From: Aridibacter famidurans
GTDB taxonomy: Bacteria; Acidobacteriota; Blastocatellia; Pyrinomonadales; Pyrinomonadaceae
NCBI GenBank assembly: GCA_024103495.1
Contig: JAGFIQ010000062.1
Coordinates: forward strand, 1 to 42,105
Length of the DNA stretch: 42,105 nt
Reading direction: 5' to 3'
Positions within the stretch are counted from its first letter, which is position 1; every line of letters begins with the position of its first letter. Below the pieces are notes generated by a model. That model searched no databases. It saw only the letters and a list, made by a program, of their open reading frames with translations, and was not told the origin of the DNA. The position numbers and the translations under genes are program-made. Positions 17,296-25,555 of the stretch are shown here, piece by piece.

Positions 17296-18183
17296 ATGAG
17301 ATCAATGACGGGATACGGCCGGGGCGAAGCGTCCGGCGAGGGATTCAGCGTCGCGGTCGACGTAAAGACCGTGAACAACAGGTTTCTGGACGTGAATCTG
17401 CGTCTGCCGACCGAGCTTTCTTCGCTCGAGAACGAATTGAAGAAACTGGTTTCGGACAGGCTGTCGAGAGGCCGCGTGGACGTCAATCTCCAGTACGAAC
17501 GCACGCGGGAGATGGAGTACGAGCTGAACCGGCCTCTGATCACGGGTTACCTGTCCGTCCTCAAGGAGATAAAGGAAGAGTTCGAACTGAGAGGCGACCC
17601 GGACCTTAACACCATCGCGCGTCTTCCGAACGCGATGCAGCCCAAGCCGCAGGAAGTAACGGAAGCGTTCGTCGAAGGGGTCAAGGAGGCGCTTTCAGGC
17701 GCGCTTGGCGAGCTTGAATCGATGCGCGAGACGGAGGGCGCCTCGCTGGCCGGAGTTCTCGAAGAAAGCCTTGCGGTCATCGCCGAGCAGATACCCTTCA
17801 TTGAGGAACGGACAGAGCTCGTGTTCGAGGAATATACCGAGAGGCTTCGGAAGAAACTGGACAAGATCCTTTCCAGAACAGACTCGCAGGCGGAGATCGA
17901 CGAAGGACGCCTTGCCCAGGAAGTTGCCTATCTGGCGGAAAAGAGCGACATCTCGGAAGAACTGGCGCGTTTGAGGAGCCATCTTGACCAGTTCGGCTCG
18001 ATAATCCTCGAAGAAGGCGCCGTTGGAAAACGGCTCGATTTTCTAACGCAGGAGCTGAATCGCGAGGCGAACACGATCGGTTCTAAAACGCAGAACCTTG
18101 AGATCAAGGATTCTGCTCTGACGATGAAGGCTGAGATCGAGAAGATCCGCGAGCAGGTCCAGAACGTGGAGCGAGTTTTGTGA
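17296..18183 (+). CDS. yicC: YicC/YloC family endoribonuclease
   Basis: This 295-residue protein carries the family's start MRSMTGYGRGE, the VKTVNNRFLDVNLRLP segment, and the C-terminal DUF1732 block (KRLDFLTQELNREANTIGSK, then EIEKIREQVQNVE). YicC/YloC proteins are endoribonucleases linked to RNA turnover (family knowledge). The ATG at 17296 is preferred over the upstream TTG at 17263 because homologues start at MxSMTG. In many bacteria yicC lies directly upstream of gmk and rpoZ in the same orientation. Here it faces them across a 326-bp repeat region. Its TGA is the first codon of a repeat arm. Confidence 0.94.
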   Translation: MRSMTGYGRGEASGEGFSVAVDVKTVNNRFLDVNLRLPTELSSLENELKKLVSDRLSRGRVDVNLQYERTREMEYELNRPLITGYLSVLKEIKEEFELRGDPDLNTIARLPNAMQPKPQEVTEAFVEGVKEALSGALGELESMRETEGASLAGVLEESLAVIAEQIPFIEERTELVFEEYTERLRKKLDKILSRTDSQAEIDEGRLAQEVAYLAEKSDISEELARLRSHLDQFGSIILEEGAVGKRLDFLTQELNREANTIGSKTQNLEIKDSALTMKAEIEKIREQVQNVERVL

Positions 18184-18513
18184 GTTTAGCGAGTTGGCTG
18201 AGTTTTGTGAGTTGACTGAGTCTGGACCGCGGGCGTCCCCGCCCGCCGTGTACGATAAGCTTCAGCTTGTCGCGAGCCGGACACGGCTCGAAACAAGATG
18301 GGGATCCCGGTCTTCAGTCGGAGAACACCTCCCGTTCCGGCGAGATTCCGCGCGTTCGCGCGGCGCAAACTGAAGTTCGCGTTACCCGATGCAGACCGGA
18401 GGGCTGCTCTAAACGGAGGTGACGCGGCTCGCGCAGTTCAGCTAGCTTCCCGGATCTGCGAAACGGGTCGAACTCGGGCAACTCGGCAAACTCAGAATAC
18501 TCGCCAAACTCAG
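18181..18513. repeat. Composite repeat region between yicC and rpoZ
   Basis: This holds the whole gap between two converging genes. The outer parts are 40-bp inverted arms of degenerate GAGTT-based units (about 18181-18220 and 18473-18513), matching at roughly 31 of 40 positions. Each arm begins at the TGA stop of its gene. Inside are a GC-rich hairpin (18229-18246), a 41-bp palindromic element (18253-18293) also found at 28856-28896, and a GCTGCTCTAAACGG fragment (about 18403-18416) shared with the REP family at 25 and 29 kb. I see no gene here. Confidence 0.7.
18253..18293 (+). repeat. 41-bp dispersed palindromic element, copy 1
   Basis: It contains AAGCTTCAGCTT followed by CGAGCCG-x4-CGGCTCG, so it can form two adjacent hairpins. 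The second copy (28856-28896, opposite strand) matches at 39 of 41 positions, with both differences in the hairpin loop. Confidence 0.75.
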
Positions 18514-18773
18514 ACCTTTTCCTTCTCGAGGAACCGGAAGTTCACCTTGTCTTCTTCAAACTCTTCCAGAGCGATGGTCGTCGGCTTGATCTTTCTCGCA
18601 TCGAGGTCGACCCTCGGATTTGCGCCCCTCTGGATCTGCTTGGCACGCTGTGCCGCAAGCAGGATCAGCCTGTACTTCGAATCGATATCCGGAATGTCCT
18701 TCGGATCGAACTCTACCGGATCCGTGGTCACTTCCTCTTCCGCTGCTTCTGTAGTTTCTTTGTCTTCTGCCAT
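18510..18773 (-). CDS. rpoZ: RNA polymerase omega subunit
   Basis: This 87-residue protein has the omega core: RLILLAAQRAKQIQRGANP followed by KPTTIALEEFEEDKV. Omega assists folding and stability of the beta' subunit and is involved in ppGpp response in some bacteria (family knowledge). The first 30 residues are a strongly acidic extension. A GGGAG lies shortly upstream of the ATG at 18773, and the gene begins 14 nt after the gmk stop, the usual gmk-rpoZ order. Its TGA lies at the edge of the repeat region shared with yicC. Confidence 0.9.
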   Translation of the reverse strand: MAEDKETTEAAEEEVTTDPVEFDPKDIPDIDSKYRLILLAAQRAKQIQRGANPRVDLDARKIKPTTIALEEFEEDKVNFRFLEKEKV

Positions 18774-18787
18774 TCCTTAACTCCCGA

Positions 18788-19399
18788 TCAGGATTCAAAA
18801 GTAGTTAGGATATCGTGAACCGCCTCGATTTGTCTATTCCTCCGAAGCCGCTCCGCCACGATCACGGACTTCAGATCGTTCACCGCCCGCTCGAGATCGT
18901 CGTTGACGATTATGTAATCGCAGCTCGAAAAGAACTCGACCTCCTGCCGGGCGTTATCAAGCCTTATCCGCAGCTGTTCCTCGGTTTCCGTACGGCGGTT
19001 ACGAAGCCTCGCTGCGAGCACCTCGAATGAAGGCGGGAGTATGAAGATGTTGATCGCCTCGTCGCGCTTGCGTTTCACTATCTTCGCGCCCTGAACGTCG
19101 ATCTCGAGGATCACGTCCTGGCCCTCGTCCGTGGCGCGCTCGATCTGCGAACTCGATGTCCCGTAGTAGTTTCCGTGAACCAGCGCGTACTCCAAAAGAT
19201 CGCCGTTCGCCATTAGCTCCTCGAATTCCGGCACCGAGACGAAGTGGTACTCCACGCCGTCCGATTCGCCCTCTCGCATCGAGCGTGTCGTGTAGCTAAC
19301 CGAGTACTGCAGGTTATCGAGTTCGTCGAGGGCTCGTCGGATGAGGGTGCCCTTACCGCCGCCGGACGGCGAGCTGATGATGAACAGGCTTCCTTTCAT
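18788..19399 (-). CDS. gmk: Guanylate kinase
   Basis: This 203-residue protein phosphorylates GMP to GDP using ATP. The P-loop SPSGGGKGT (about residues 10-18), the GMP-binding YTTRSMREGESDGVEYHFV block, the YGTSSSQIE segment and EIDVQGAKIVK are all present, and the length is standard. It lies 23 nt after the ETF-QO stop and 14 nt before rpoZ, so it probably shares their transcript. No strong Shine-Dalgarno precedes the ATG at 19399. Confidence 0.96.
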   Translation of the reverse strand: MKGSLFIISSPSGGGKGTLIRRALDELDNLQYSVSYTTRSMREGESDGVEYHFVSVPEFEELMANGDLLEYALVHGNYYGTSSSQIERATDEGQDVILEIDVQGAKIVKRKRDEAINIFILPPSFEVLAARLRNRRTETEEQLRIRLDNARQEVEFFSSCDYIIVNDDLERAVNDLKSVIVAERLRRNRQIEAVHDILTTFES

Positions 19400-19422
19400 T
19401 CAGGCAGTGGAGGCCGCGCGGT

Positions 19423-21132
19423 CTACATTCCCTTGTAGTCCGGCCCGCCGCCCCCCTCGGGAGTCACCCAGTTGATTATCTGGTACGGGTCCATTATGTC
19501 GCAGGTCTTGCAATGGACGCAGTTGGAGAAATTCACCTTTAGTTCTTTTCGGCCGGAGTTTGGATCTTCCTCCATCTCGTACACCGCCGCAGGACAGAAC
19601 TGCTCGCACGGATTGCCGTATTCTTCCGCGCATCGTGTCGCGCAGATATCGGTGTCCATTACGTGCAAGTGCGAAGGCTGATCCTCGTCGTGAGCGACCG
19701 AAGCGTAGAAAACGTCGGTTTCCTTGTCGAATGTAAGCTGTTTGTCGAACTTCAGGTTCTCATACCGCTTTGGATCCCCGGAACCGTTCAGCGAATCCAG
19801 ATTTAGCATCCGCTCGTGACCTGCAACGTGATGCTCCTTCGGCATAAAGCCCCAGGCGAGGCCGCCGGTCGCGTACTGAAGTCCGGTGTTTAAGAGCGCA
19901 GCCCAGCGGGTCCTCTGGAACGCGCCGTGGAAGTTGCGGACCTTGTACAGCTCGGAATAGATCCAGCTGTGATCGACCTTCTTCGCGTAATGGCGGAGCG
20001 TTTCGGACGTGAAGTCGTTCGCTTCCAGCGCCATCACGATGGTCTCCGCGGCGAGCATTCCCGCCTTCATCGCCGTGTGGATGCCCTTGATCCTCTGCGA
20101 ATTCAGGAACGACGCACAGTCGCCGGCAAGAAGCACGCCGTCCGCGTACAGCTTCGGCATCGTGTAGTATCCGCCGGCGTTGATGGTCTTCGCGCCGTAC
20201 TTGACCATCTTGCCGCCTTCGAGGATCTTCGCGACCGCCGGATGCGTTTTGAACTTCTGGAACTCAGCATGCGGATCGATCCCCGGGTCCAGGTAGTCGA
20301 GCCCGGTCACGTAGCCGATCGAAACGATGTTGTTCGTCATCCCGTAGATCCAGCCGCCGCCGTAGGTCTTGTTGTCAGAAGGAAATCCGAGCGTGTGAAC
20401 GACCGAGCCCTCTTCGAAGTTACCCGTCGGGACCTCCCAGAGCTCCTTCACTCCGAGCGAAAAGACCTGCGGTTCCCTGCCTTCACTGAGACCCAGCCTT
20501 TCCGTCAGCGCCTTGGTCAGCGAACCGCGCGATCCTTCGCCCAGAACCGTGACTTTCGCGATAAGGTCGATACCGGGCTCGAAGTTCTCCTTCGGCTTGC
20601 CGTCCTTGTCGATCCCCTTGTCGCCCGTTCTGACGCCTATGACTCGGTCGTTATCGTCGTAGAGCATCTCGGAGCCCGGGAACTCCGGAAAGATGTTGAT
20701 CCCGATCTCCTCGCATTTCTCCGCCAGCCACTCGCACATCGCGCTCAGCGAGAGAATATATTTTCCTTTGTTCTTAAGGGGCGGCGGAGTGATAGGCGCC
20801 TTGATCATTCGGTCTTTCGTGAGGTACCACGCGGCGTCCTTCGTAACGACCGTATCGACAGGACAGCCCTGCTCGAGGAAGTCCGGCATAAGTTCGCGGA
20901 TCGCCTTCGGGTCCATCACGGCTCCGGACAGGATGTGCGCCCCCACGCGCGAGCCCTTCTCGATGATGCCGATCTCTATCTCGCCGATCTTCTCACCCGT
21001 CTTGATCCCCTTGTCGATCATCTCATCGTGCGAATCGATGAGTTTCTTGAGGTGGTAGGCCGCGGCGAGGTTCGCGGGCCCGGCCCCCACGAACACTATG
21101 TCCATCTCGAGTTGTTCTCGTTCTATCATCAT
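19423..21132 (-). CDS. Electron transfer flavoprotein:ubiquinone oxidoreductase
   Basis: This 569-residue protein passes electrons from reduced ETF (fatty-acid and amino-acid oxidation) into the membrane quinone pool. The FAD motif VGAGPANLAAA lies at about 15-25. The central ubiquinone/ETF region includes GWIYGMTNNIVSIGYVTGLDY and CASFLNSQRIKGIHTAMKAG. The C-terminal ferredoxin-like domain carries the cluster cysteines in NCVHCKTCDIMDP and CEQFCPAAVYE. The length and domain order match bacterial and mitochondrial ETF-QO. Two adjacent ATGs (21132 and 21129) could serve as start. It is first in a run with gmk and rpoZ. The ETF subunits are not in this window. Confidence 0.95.
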   Translation of the reverse strand: MMIEREQLEMDIVFVGAGPANLAAAYHLKKLIDSHDEMIDKGIKTGEKIGEIEIGIIEKGSRVGAHILSGAVMDPKAIRELMPDFLEQGCPVDTVVTKDAAWYLTKDRMIKAPITPPPLKNKGKYILSLSAMCEWLAEKCEEIGINIFPEFPGSEMLYDDNDRVIGVRTGDKGIDKDGKPKENFEPGIDLIAKVTVLGEGSRGSLTKALTERLGLSEGREPQVFSLGVKELWEVPTGNFEEGSVVHTLGFPSDNKTYGGGWIYGMTNNIVSIGYVTGLDYLDPGIDPHAEFQKFKTHPAVAKILEGGKMVKYGAKTINAGGYYTMPKLYADGVLLAGDCASFLNSQRIKGIHTAMKAGMLAAETIVMALEANDFTSETLRHYAKKVDHSWIYSELYKVRNFHGAFQRTRWAALLNTGLQYATGGLAWGFMPKEHHVAGHERMLNLDSLNGSGDPKRYENLKFDKQLTFDKETDVFYASVAHDEDQPSHLHVMDTDICATRCAEEYGNPCEQFCPAAVYEMEEDPNSGRKELKVNFSNCVHCKTCDIMDPYQIINWVTPEGGGGPDYKGM

Positions 21133-21238
21133 TTCAGATAAGGCAGGTGCGAGTGTCTTCCGAAAGGCTAAAATATATCAAAAGAAAGGGCTTTCCTCTA
21201 GTCAGAGGCCCGTATTGGATATATAGTTACGGTTGTCT

Positions 21239-22036
21239 ATGCGGTCGAATTCCGGTCGGTCAATCTTCTCTCCCGGTTCAAGTCTGATCCCGATCCTCGC
21301 CGTGCTCGCGCTTGCGTTCATCGGCGCTGCAGGCTCGTGCGGAAACGCCTCAAACCCAAGGCTTTCTGAGATCCCCTCGAGGATGCTCTGGGCCTGGGAA
21401 AGGCCGGAGGACCTGCGTTTTATCGATCCCGACACGACCGGTGTCGCGTTCCTTGCGCAGACGATCACGCTTGAGAATGGAGATGTGGTACTGCGCGGGA
21501 GGAGGCAGCCGCTTCAGGTCCCGAACGGCGCCTACGTGATGGCGGTGACAAGGGTCGAGACTTCGAAAGGGCGTGGGGAACGTGCGGAAATGAACGACGA
21601 GCAGTTGCGAAGAACTGCCGATCTGATCAGGCGCACGGTTCAGCTTCCGAATGTGCGGTCGGTCCAGGTCGATTTCGACGCAGTGGTTTCGGAGCGGGAC
21701 TTTTACAGAAAGCTGCTAGAGACGCTCAGGAAGGACCTTCCCGCGGAGATGCCTCTCTCGATCACTTCCCTTGCCTCGTGGTGCGTGGGCGACCGCTGGT
21801 TCGGGGAACTTCCCGTCGATGAAGTGGTCCCGATGGCATTCGAGATGGGCACCGACGAACACAAGATCCGCTCTTTTCTAAAGGACGGCAACGACTGGAC
21901 ATCTCCCGTCTGCAGGGAAAGCTACGGCCTGCTTGCGGGCGACGATCTTCTGGATTCGGTTGACGATTCCAGGAGGATCTATTTCTTCAAACGGAGCGCC
22001 TGGGGACCTCAGGACGCGGACAAGCTCGCACTCTGA
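21239..22036 (+). CDS. DUF3142 domain protein, exported
   Basis: This 265-residue protein has an N-terminal hydrophobic segment (about 18-33) ending in AAGSCGNAS, which could be a weak lipobox or an ordinary cleavage site. The rest matches DUF3142: MLWAWERPEDLRFIDP, GVAFLAQTI, VRSVQVDFDAVVSERDFY and LSITSLASWCVGDRWF. The VQVDFDA strand and barrel-like pattern recall glycoside-hydrolase-like folds, but no activity is established. The ATG at 21239 is preferred to the TTG two codons earlier. Only 4 nt separate it from the next gene, so the two are surely co-transcribed. Confidence 0.82.
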   Translation: MRSNSGRSIFSPGSSLIPILAVLALAFIGAAGSCGNASNPRLSEIPSRMLWAWERPEDLRFIDPDTTGVAFLAQTITLENGDVVLRGRRQPLQVPNGAYVMAVTRVETSKGRGERAEMNDEQLRRTADLIRRTVQLPNVRSVQVDFDAVVSERDFYRKLLETLRKDLPAEMPLSITSLASWCVGDRWFGELPVDEVVPMAFEMGTDEHKIRSFLKDGNDWTSPVCRESYGLLAGDDLLDSVDDSRRIYFFKRSAWGPQDADKLAL

Positions 22037-22040
22037 AGAT

Positions 22041-24791
22041 ATGAAGAACTTTCTCAAGCCCTTTGTTTCGGCATTCCTGATCTCGGCCTTCACGTTCTCG
22101 CTTATCCCACCGGCTCATCCTTGCGGTCCCGCGGACCTTGTTCCGGTGTTCGGCAACGACCGTGCGCCTGAGTTTCCCTACACGGGCTTCGCTGACGGCA
22201 AGCTCGGCATTGTCAATCCGGAATTCCCAAGGATCGTGCTATTCGCGGCATACAGGTATATGAACGGGAGCAATTTCTCGGCGTATGAGCGCGAAGCGCT
22301 TGTCGAGGCGTGGAAAGAGTTCTTCTCGCACGCGGCCGACAGCCGTGAAGACGTGAACGACGCGATCAAGGACTGGATCAATGAAAGGGCATCGGTCGTG
22401 GGCGAAGAAGAGAACCCCCCGGAGATCTACGCGGAGAAACCATACAGCGACCTCTCTTACGAGTTCTTTCCCAACTGCGCGAAGGACGCGTTCGTCACCG
22501 CGCGAGAAACGCTTTCCGACAGGACGGCAAGTCACGGAACGACCGATCCGTGGGTCCTCGAATGGATCTACGGCCAGGACGCCGTGTTCTGGAACTGCGC
22601 CGAGAGCAAGCGGACGCCAGGCCCGGTGTCCGGCTCGATGCCGGAATGGCTGCAAAAGGACCGCGAATACCAGCTTGCGGCGGCTGATTTCTACGCGCTG
22701 AGCTATGAAAGGGCGCGCGAGCGGTTTGCGGCGATCGCGAACGATCCCGATTCTCCCTGGCAGGAAGTCGCGGAATACCTCGTCCCGCGCACGCTTGTGC
22801 GCGAAGCGAGCCTGAGCAAGAACAAGGAGAAGAGCCGCGAGATCTACGCGCTTGCCGAACAGAGCCTTGAGAACGTCTACGCGGGAGGCGGAAAGTATTC
22901 GGACGCGGCGGAAAAGCTTATGGGCCTTGTCAAGTTCAGGCTCCATCCGCAGCAGAGGGTTCAGGAGCTCGCCCAGAACCTTTCGTATTACGGCGGCGGA
23001 AATCTCAAGCAGGACCTGATCGATTACACCTGGCTGCTCGCCAAGTACGAGGCGGAGGCCCTGGAAACGGAAGAGAAGCGGAAAGAGGAAGAGTTCAGGA
23101 ACTCTCCGGAAGGCCGCCGAGCGGCAGCGGCTTCAAACTCGGCGAATAGCAACTCCGTCGATGATGCAGTCGCTGAAGCCGCTAGGAGAGCGCGGGATGC
23201 CGCGAATCTGGCGGCCAATGACGACGAATTCGAAACGGAAGAGGCCCGCCGGGCGGCGGAAAAGGGCCTCGTCAGCGTTTACTTCTACAACGACGACTTT
23301 TCGCAGTCGTGGACGATCTGGATCGATCCTGAAGGCTCGGACGAGGATGCATTCGCGGTCGCGGAAGGCGTGGCGGGGCCTCTGACCGAGAGAATGAAAG
23401 AGCGGCTGCGCGAAGCGAGAAGATTCGCGTATCAGAACCGCTTCGAACAACGCGAGGAAGAATACCAGGGCCGGTATTACGGCGACGAGGAGACTTCGAT
23501 CGCCATCCTCCCTGCGTTCCTCATGACCAGCGATCTTACGGAGTGGCTGTTCACTTTCCAGATCAACGGCGAGGCGGCGTACGACCATTCCCTCAACAAG
23601 TACAGGCAGACGAACTCGGACGCGTGGCTCGTCGCGGCGCTCGTGAAGGCGAACGCCCGCTCGAAGGAGCTCAACTCGATCCTCGACAGCGCAAGGGCCA
23701 TCGGGATCACATCGCCGGCGTTCCCTACGGCCGCCTATCACCGCGCCCGTTTGCTTCTTGAGCTCGGACGAAAAGCGGAAGCCAAGACCGCGCTGGACGA
23801 GGTTCTTAACTCGGCGGCGGACATCCCGATCACGGCCCGCAACGAGATGGCGAAGCTCCGTATGGGCCTCGCGGATTCGCTGGAGGATTTTCTGAAACAC
23901 GCTCTTCGGAAGCCGTACGCGTTCGCCTGGGACACGGAGTTCCTTTCGATCGACGAGATGATCGAGCGCGAAAAGAGCTACTACGATCCGGAGTATTACG
24001 AGGAATCGAGGGAAGAGTACGAGCGAAAGGTCGAGGAGCAGTACCGGTACGCAAAGGCTGTGGAATCGGAACTGATGCTGGACAGTGATTCGGTCGAGGT
24101 CATCAATTACCACTTCCCCTTCGACGTGCTTTTGAAGGCGCATATGTCGCCGATCGTGCCGGACTACCTTAAGGGAAGGCTCGCGCTTGTAATATGGACA
24201 CGGGCGGCGCTGCTCGGGGAATGGAAGATCGCCGATCTGGTGGTCGCGGAAGCGGTGCGGCATCATCCGGAGATCAGGACGGAGCTCGAAGCTTATGCCG
24301 CTGCGCGGTCAGAAGCGGAAAAGAAGAACGCGGCGCTGTTCGCGATGCTTAGGAACGAGCAGATCAGCCCGTATCTTGCCGCCGGATTCGGATCGCCGAT
24401 GGAGAGCATCTCGTACGCGTCGCGCTGGTGGTGCGAGCCGTACGACGAGGAATGGGACGACGAAAAGCAGGAGATGGTCCCGATCAAGGTCTCGGACCGG
24501 CCTGCGTTTCTGACGGCGCTCGAATCGCAGTCGGCACTCGACGATATGAAGAAGCTGAAGGAGGTCGGGAACGCGCCGAAGTTCTTCGGCGACCGCGTGC
24601 TCGAATGGGCGGCCGCATCGCCCTCCGACCCCAGGATCCCGGAAGCTTTGTACATCACCTGGTCGGCGAACGGCTGGGACAAGTACGGCTGCCAGGGGGA
24701 TCCCGTGGACAGGGAGAAGCTGAAGACGCTTCTGATGTCGAAATACGCGGCGAGTCCGTGGGCACAGAGGCTGCTCAGTGAGGAGCTTTGA
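22041..24791 (+). CDS. Large exported helical-repeat (TPR-like) protein
   Basis: This 916-residue protein starts with a signal peptide (MKNFLKPFVSAFLISAFTFSLIPPAHP) and a conserved-looking CGPADLVPVF block. The body is almost entirely alpha-helical with TPR-like pairs, for example AADFYALSYERARERFAAIA and AYHRARLLLELGRKAEAKTALDEVL. There is also a long charged Glu/Arg-rich stretch (about 340-420). I recognise no named family. Its start lies 4 nt after the DUF3142 stop, and the pair reads like a two-gene secreted module. The ATG at 22041 is chosen for the signal peptide; the open frame extends further upstream over the DUF3142 gene in another frame. Confidence 0.8.
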   Translation: MKNFLKPFVSAFLISAFTFSLIPPAHPCGPADLVPVFGNDRAPEFPYTGFADGKLGIVNPEFPRIVLFAAYRYMNGSNFSAYEREALVEAWKEFFSHAADSREDVNDAIKDWINERASVVGEEENPPEIYAEKPYSDLSYEFFPNCAKDAFVTARETLSDRTASHGTTDPWVLEWIYGQDAVFWNCAESKRTPGPVSGSMPEWLQKDREYQLAAADFYALSYERARERFAAIANDPDSPWQEVAEYLVPRTLVREASLSKNKEKSREIYALAEQSLENVYAGGGKYSDAAEKLMGLVKFRLHPQQRVQELAQNLSYYGGGNLKQDLIDYTWLLAKYEAEALETEEKRKEEEFRNSPEGRRAAAASNSANSNSVDDAVAEAARRARDAANLAANDDEFETEEARRAAEKGLVSVYFYNDDFSQSWTIWIDPEGSDEDAFAVAEGVAGPLTERMKERLREARRFAYQNRFEQREEEYQGRYYGDEETSIAILPAFLMTSDLTEWLFTFQINGEAAYDHSLNKYRQTNSDAWLVAALVKANARSKELNSILDSARAIGITSPAFPTAAYHRARLLLELGRKAEAKTALDEVLNSAADIPITARNEMAKLRMGLADSLEDFLKHALRKPYAFAWDTEFLSIDEMIEREKSYYDPEYYEESREEYERKVEEQYRYAKAVESELMLDSDSVEVINYHFPFDVLLKAHMSPIVPDYLKGRLALVIWTRAALLGEWKIADLVVAEAVRHHPEIRTELEAYAAARSEAEKKNAALFAMLRNEQISPYLAAGFGSPMESISYASRWWCEPYDEEWDDEKQEMVPIKVSDRPAFLTALESQSALDDMKKLKEVGNAPKFFGDRVLEWAAASPSDPRIPEALYITWSANGWDKYGCQGDPVDREKLKTLLMSKYAASPWAQRLLSEEL

Positions 24792-24794
24792 TCT

Positions 24795-24856
24795 GGAAAT
24801 TGAGAATTGAAGATTGGGAACTGGGGATTGAAGATTGAGAATTGAGAATCGAGAAT
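24795..24856. repeat. Low-complexity AATTGAGAATTGAAGATTG array
   Basis: Degenerate tandem units of GAATTGA, GATTGA and GGATTGA begin 4 nt after the stop of the 916-residue protein gene. The rest of the gap to 25136 holds two REP-like palindromes and no gene that I can support. Confidence 0.6.
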
Positions 24857-24924
24857 GCGGTTTCGGAAGTCCGGCCTCGATCGAGCCTCATTTTCAATCA
24901 TCCATTCACAATTGTCTTAGCAGT

Positions 24925-25051
24925 GTTTAGAGCAGCGCTTCGCGCTGCAGCCTGTACTGCAAACTCGAGTTAGATCCGAAAACACGGGCCGCCTAACACG
25001 CCCCGTTTAGAGCAGCGCTTCGCGCTGCCCGAGCCGTGCGCAGCACGGCTG
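24925..25051. repeat. Two REP-like palindromes (GTTTAGAG family)
   Basis: Copies at 24925-24950 and 25004-25051 share GTTTAGAGCAGCGCTTCGCG. Each contains a GCAGCGC stem with a three-base loop that reads GAA on the minus strand. The second copy adds AGCCGTGC-GCA-GCACGGCT. Further copies lie at 26761 and at 28934-29213, mostly around an islet of unknown genes. Confidence 0.75.
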
Positions 25052-25136
25052 AAATCCTTAACAGCCGCGCATTGTTAAATAGCAAGAGTTCTCGTAAGCC
25101 CTTCGGCGGTTAGAGACGTTCCGCTGTCGTTAACTG

Positions 25137-25364
25137 TTAAGCGGCATCGGACTCGCCATCTTTGGTGTCCGACAGCTCATCGGTAAACCCCGCATACTCC
25201 GAAATGAAGAGGCTCATCCCTAGATCGGCCATTCGCCTCAACGTTTCGGGTTCAAGAACAGGACCGCCGCCCGAAGCATCACGTCTCCACCCAATCCCGA
25301 TGTCAGCTACATATTCTGCAGGCTCAAGATTCTGGGAGTTATCCTCTAGCCAGGCCCGGCGCAC
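25137..25364 (-). pseudogene. Truncated paralogue of the 26866-27192 gene
   Basis: The 75 residues from a GTG at 25364 align with the C-terminal two-thirds of the 108-residue protein at 26866-27192. They share NLEPxEYVADIGxGWRRDA, GGPVLEP and LGMSLFxSEYAGFTD. The first 38 residues of the paralogue are missing. The same frame stays open upstream to 25182, but the sequence there is unrelated and has no good start codon. The GTG has a purine-rich AGAGG only 3 nt away, too close for a good site. It is probably a decayed or recombined duplicate, though a functional short form cannot be excluded. The function is unknown. Confidence 0.6.
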
Positions 25365-25555
25365 TATCCTCTGCGGTCTGAGTGGGAAATGATACCTCCC
25401 AACTCCACATAAATATTCTGCAGTTTCGGAACGATCGTTGAAAGCATCAGGGGTTGGGCCATTGCCGCTTGAGACACTTCAATAATCTTCCTGAATTCGG
25501 ACACACTACGAAACGGCCTACCAAGTGCAGGTGTCCGCATAAAAGGCCAAGGGGC

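Noticed and set aside
19927..21141. Long antisense ORF over the ETF-QO gene (404 codons)
   Set aside because: It is antisense to a well-conserved gene and very rich in Arg, Val and His, as shadow frames are.
24925..25051. Rho-independent terminators
   Set aside because: The stems lack T-runs and recur in both orientations between unrelated genes, so they are better read as dispersed REP-like elements.
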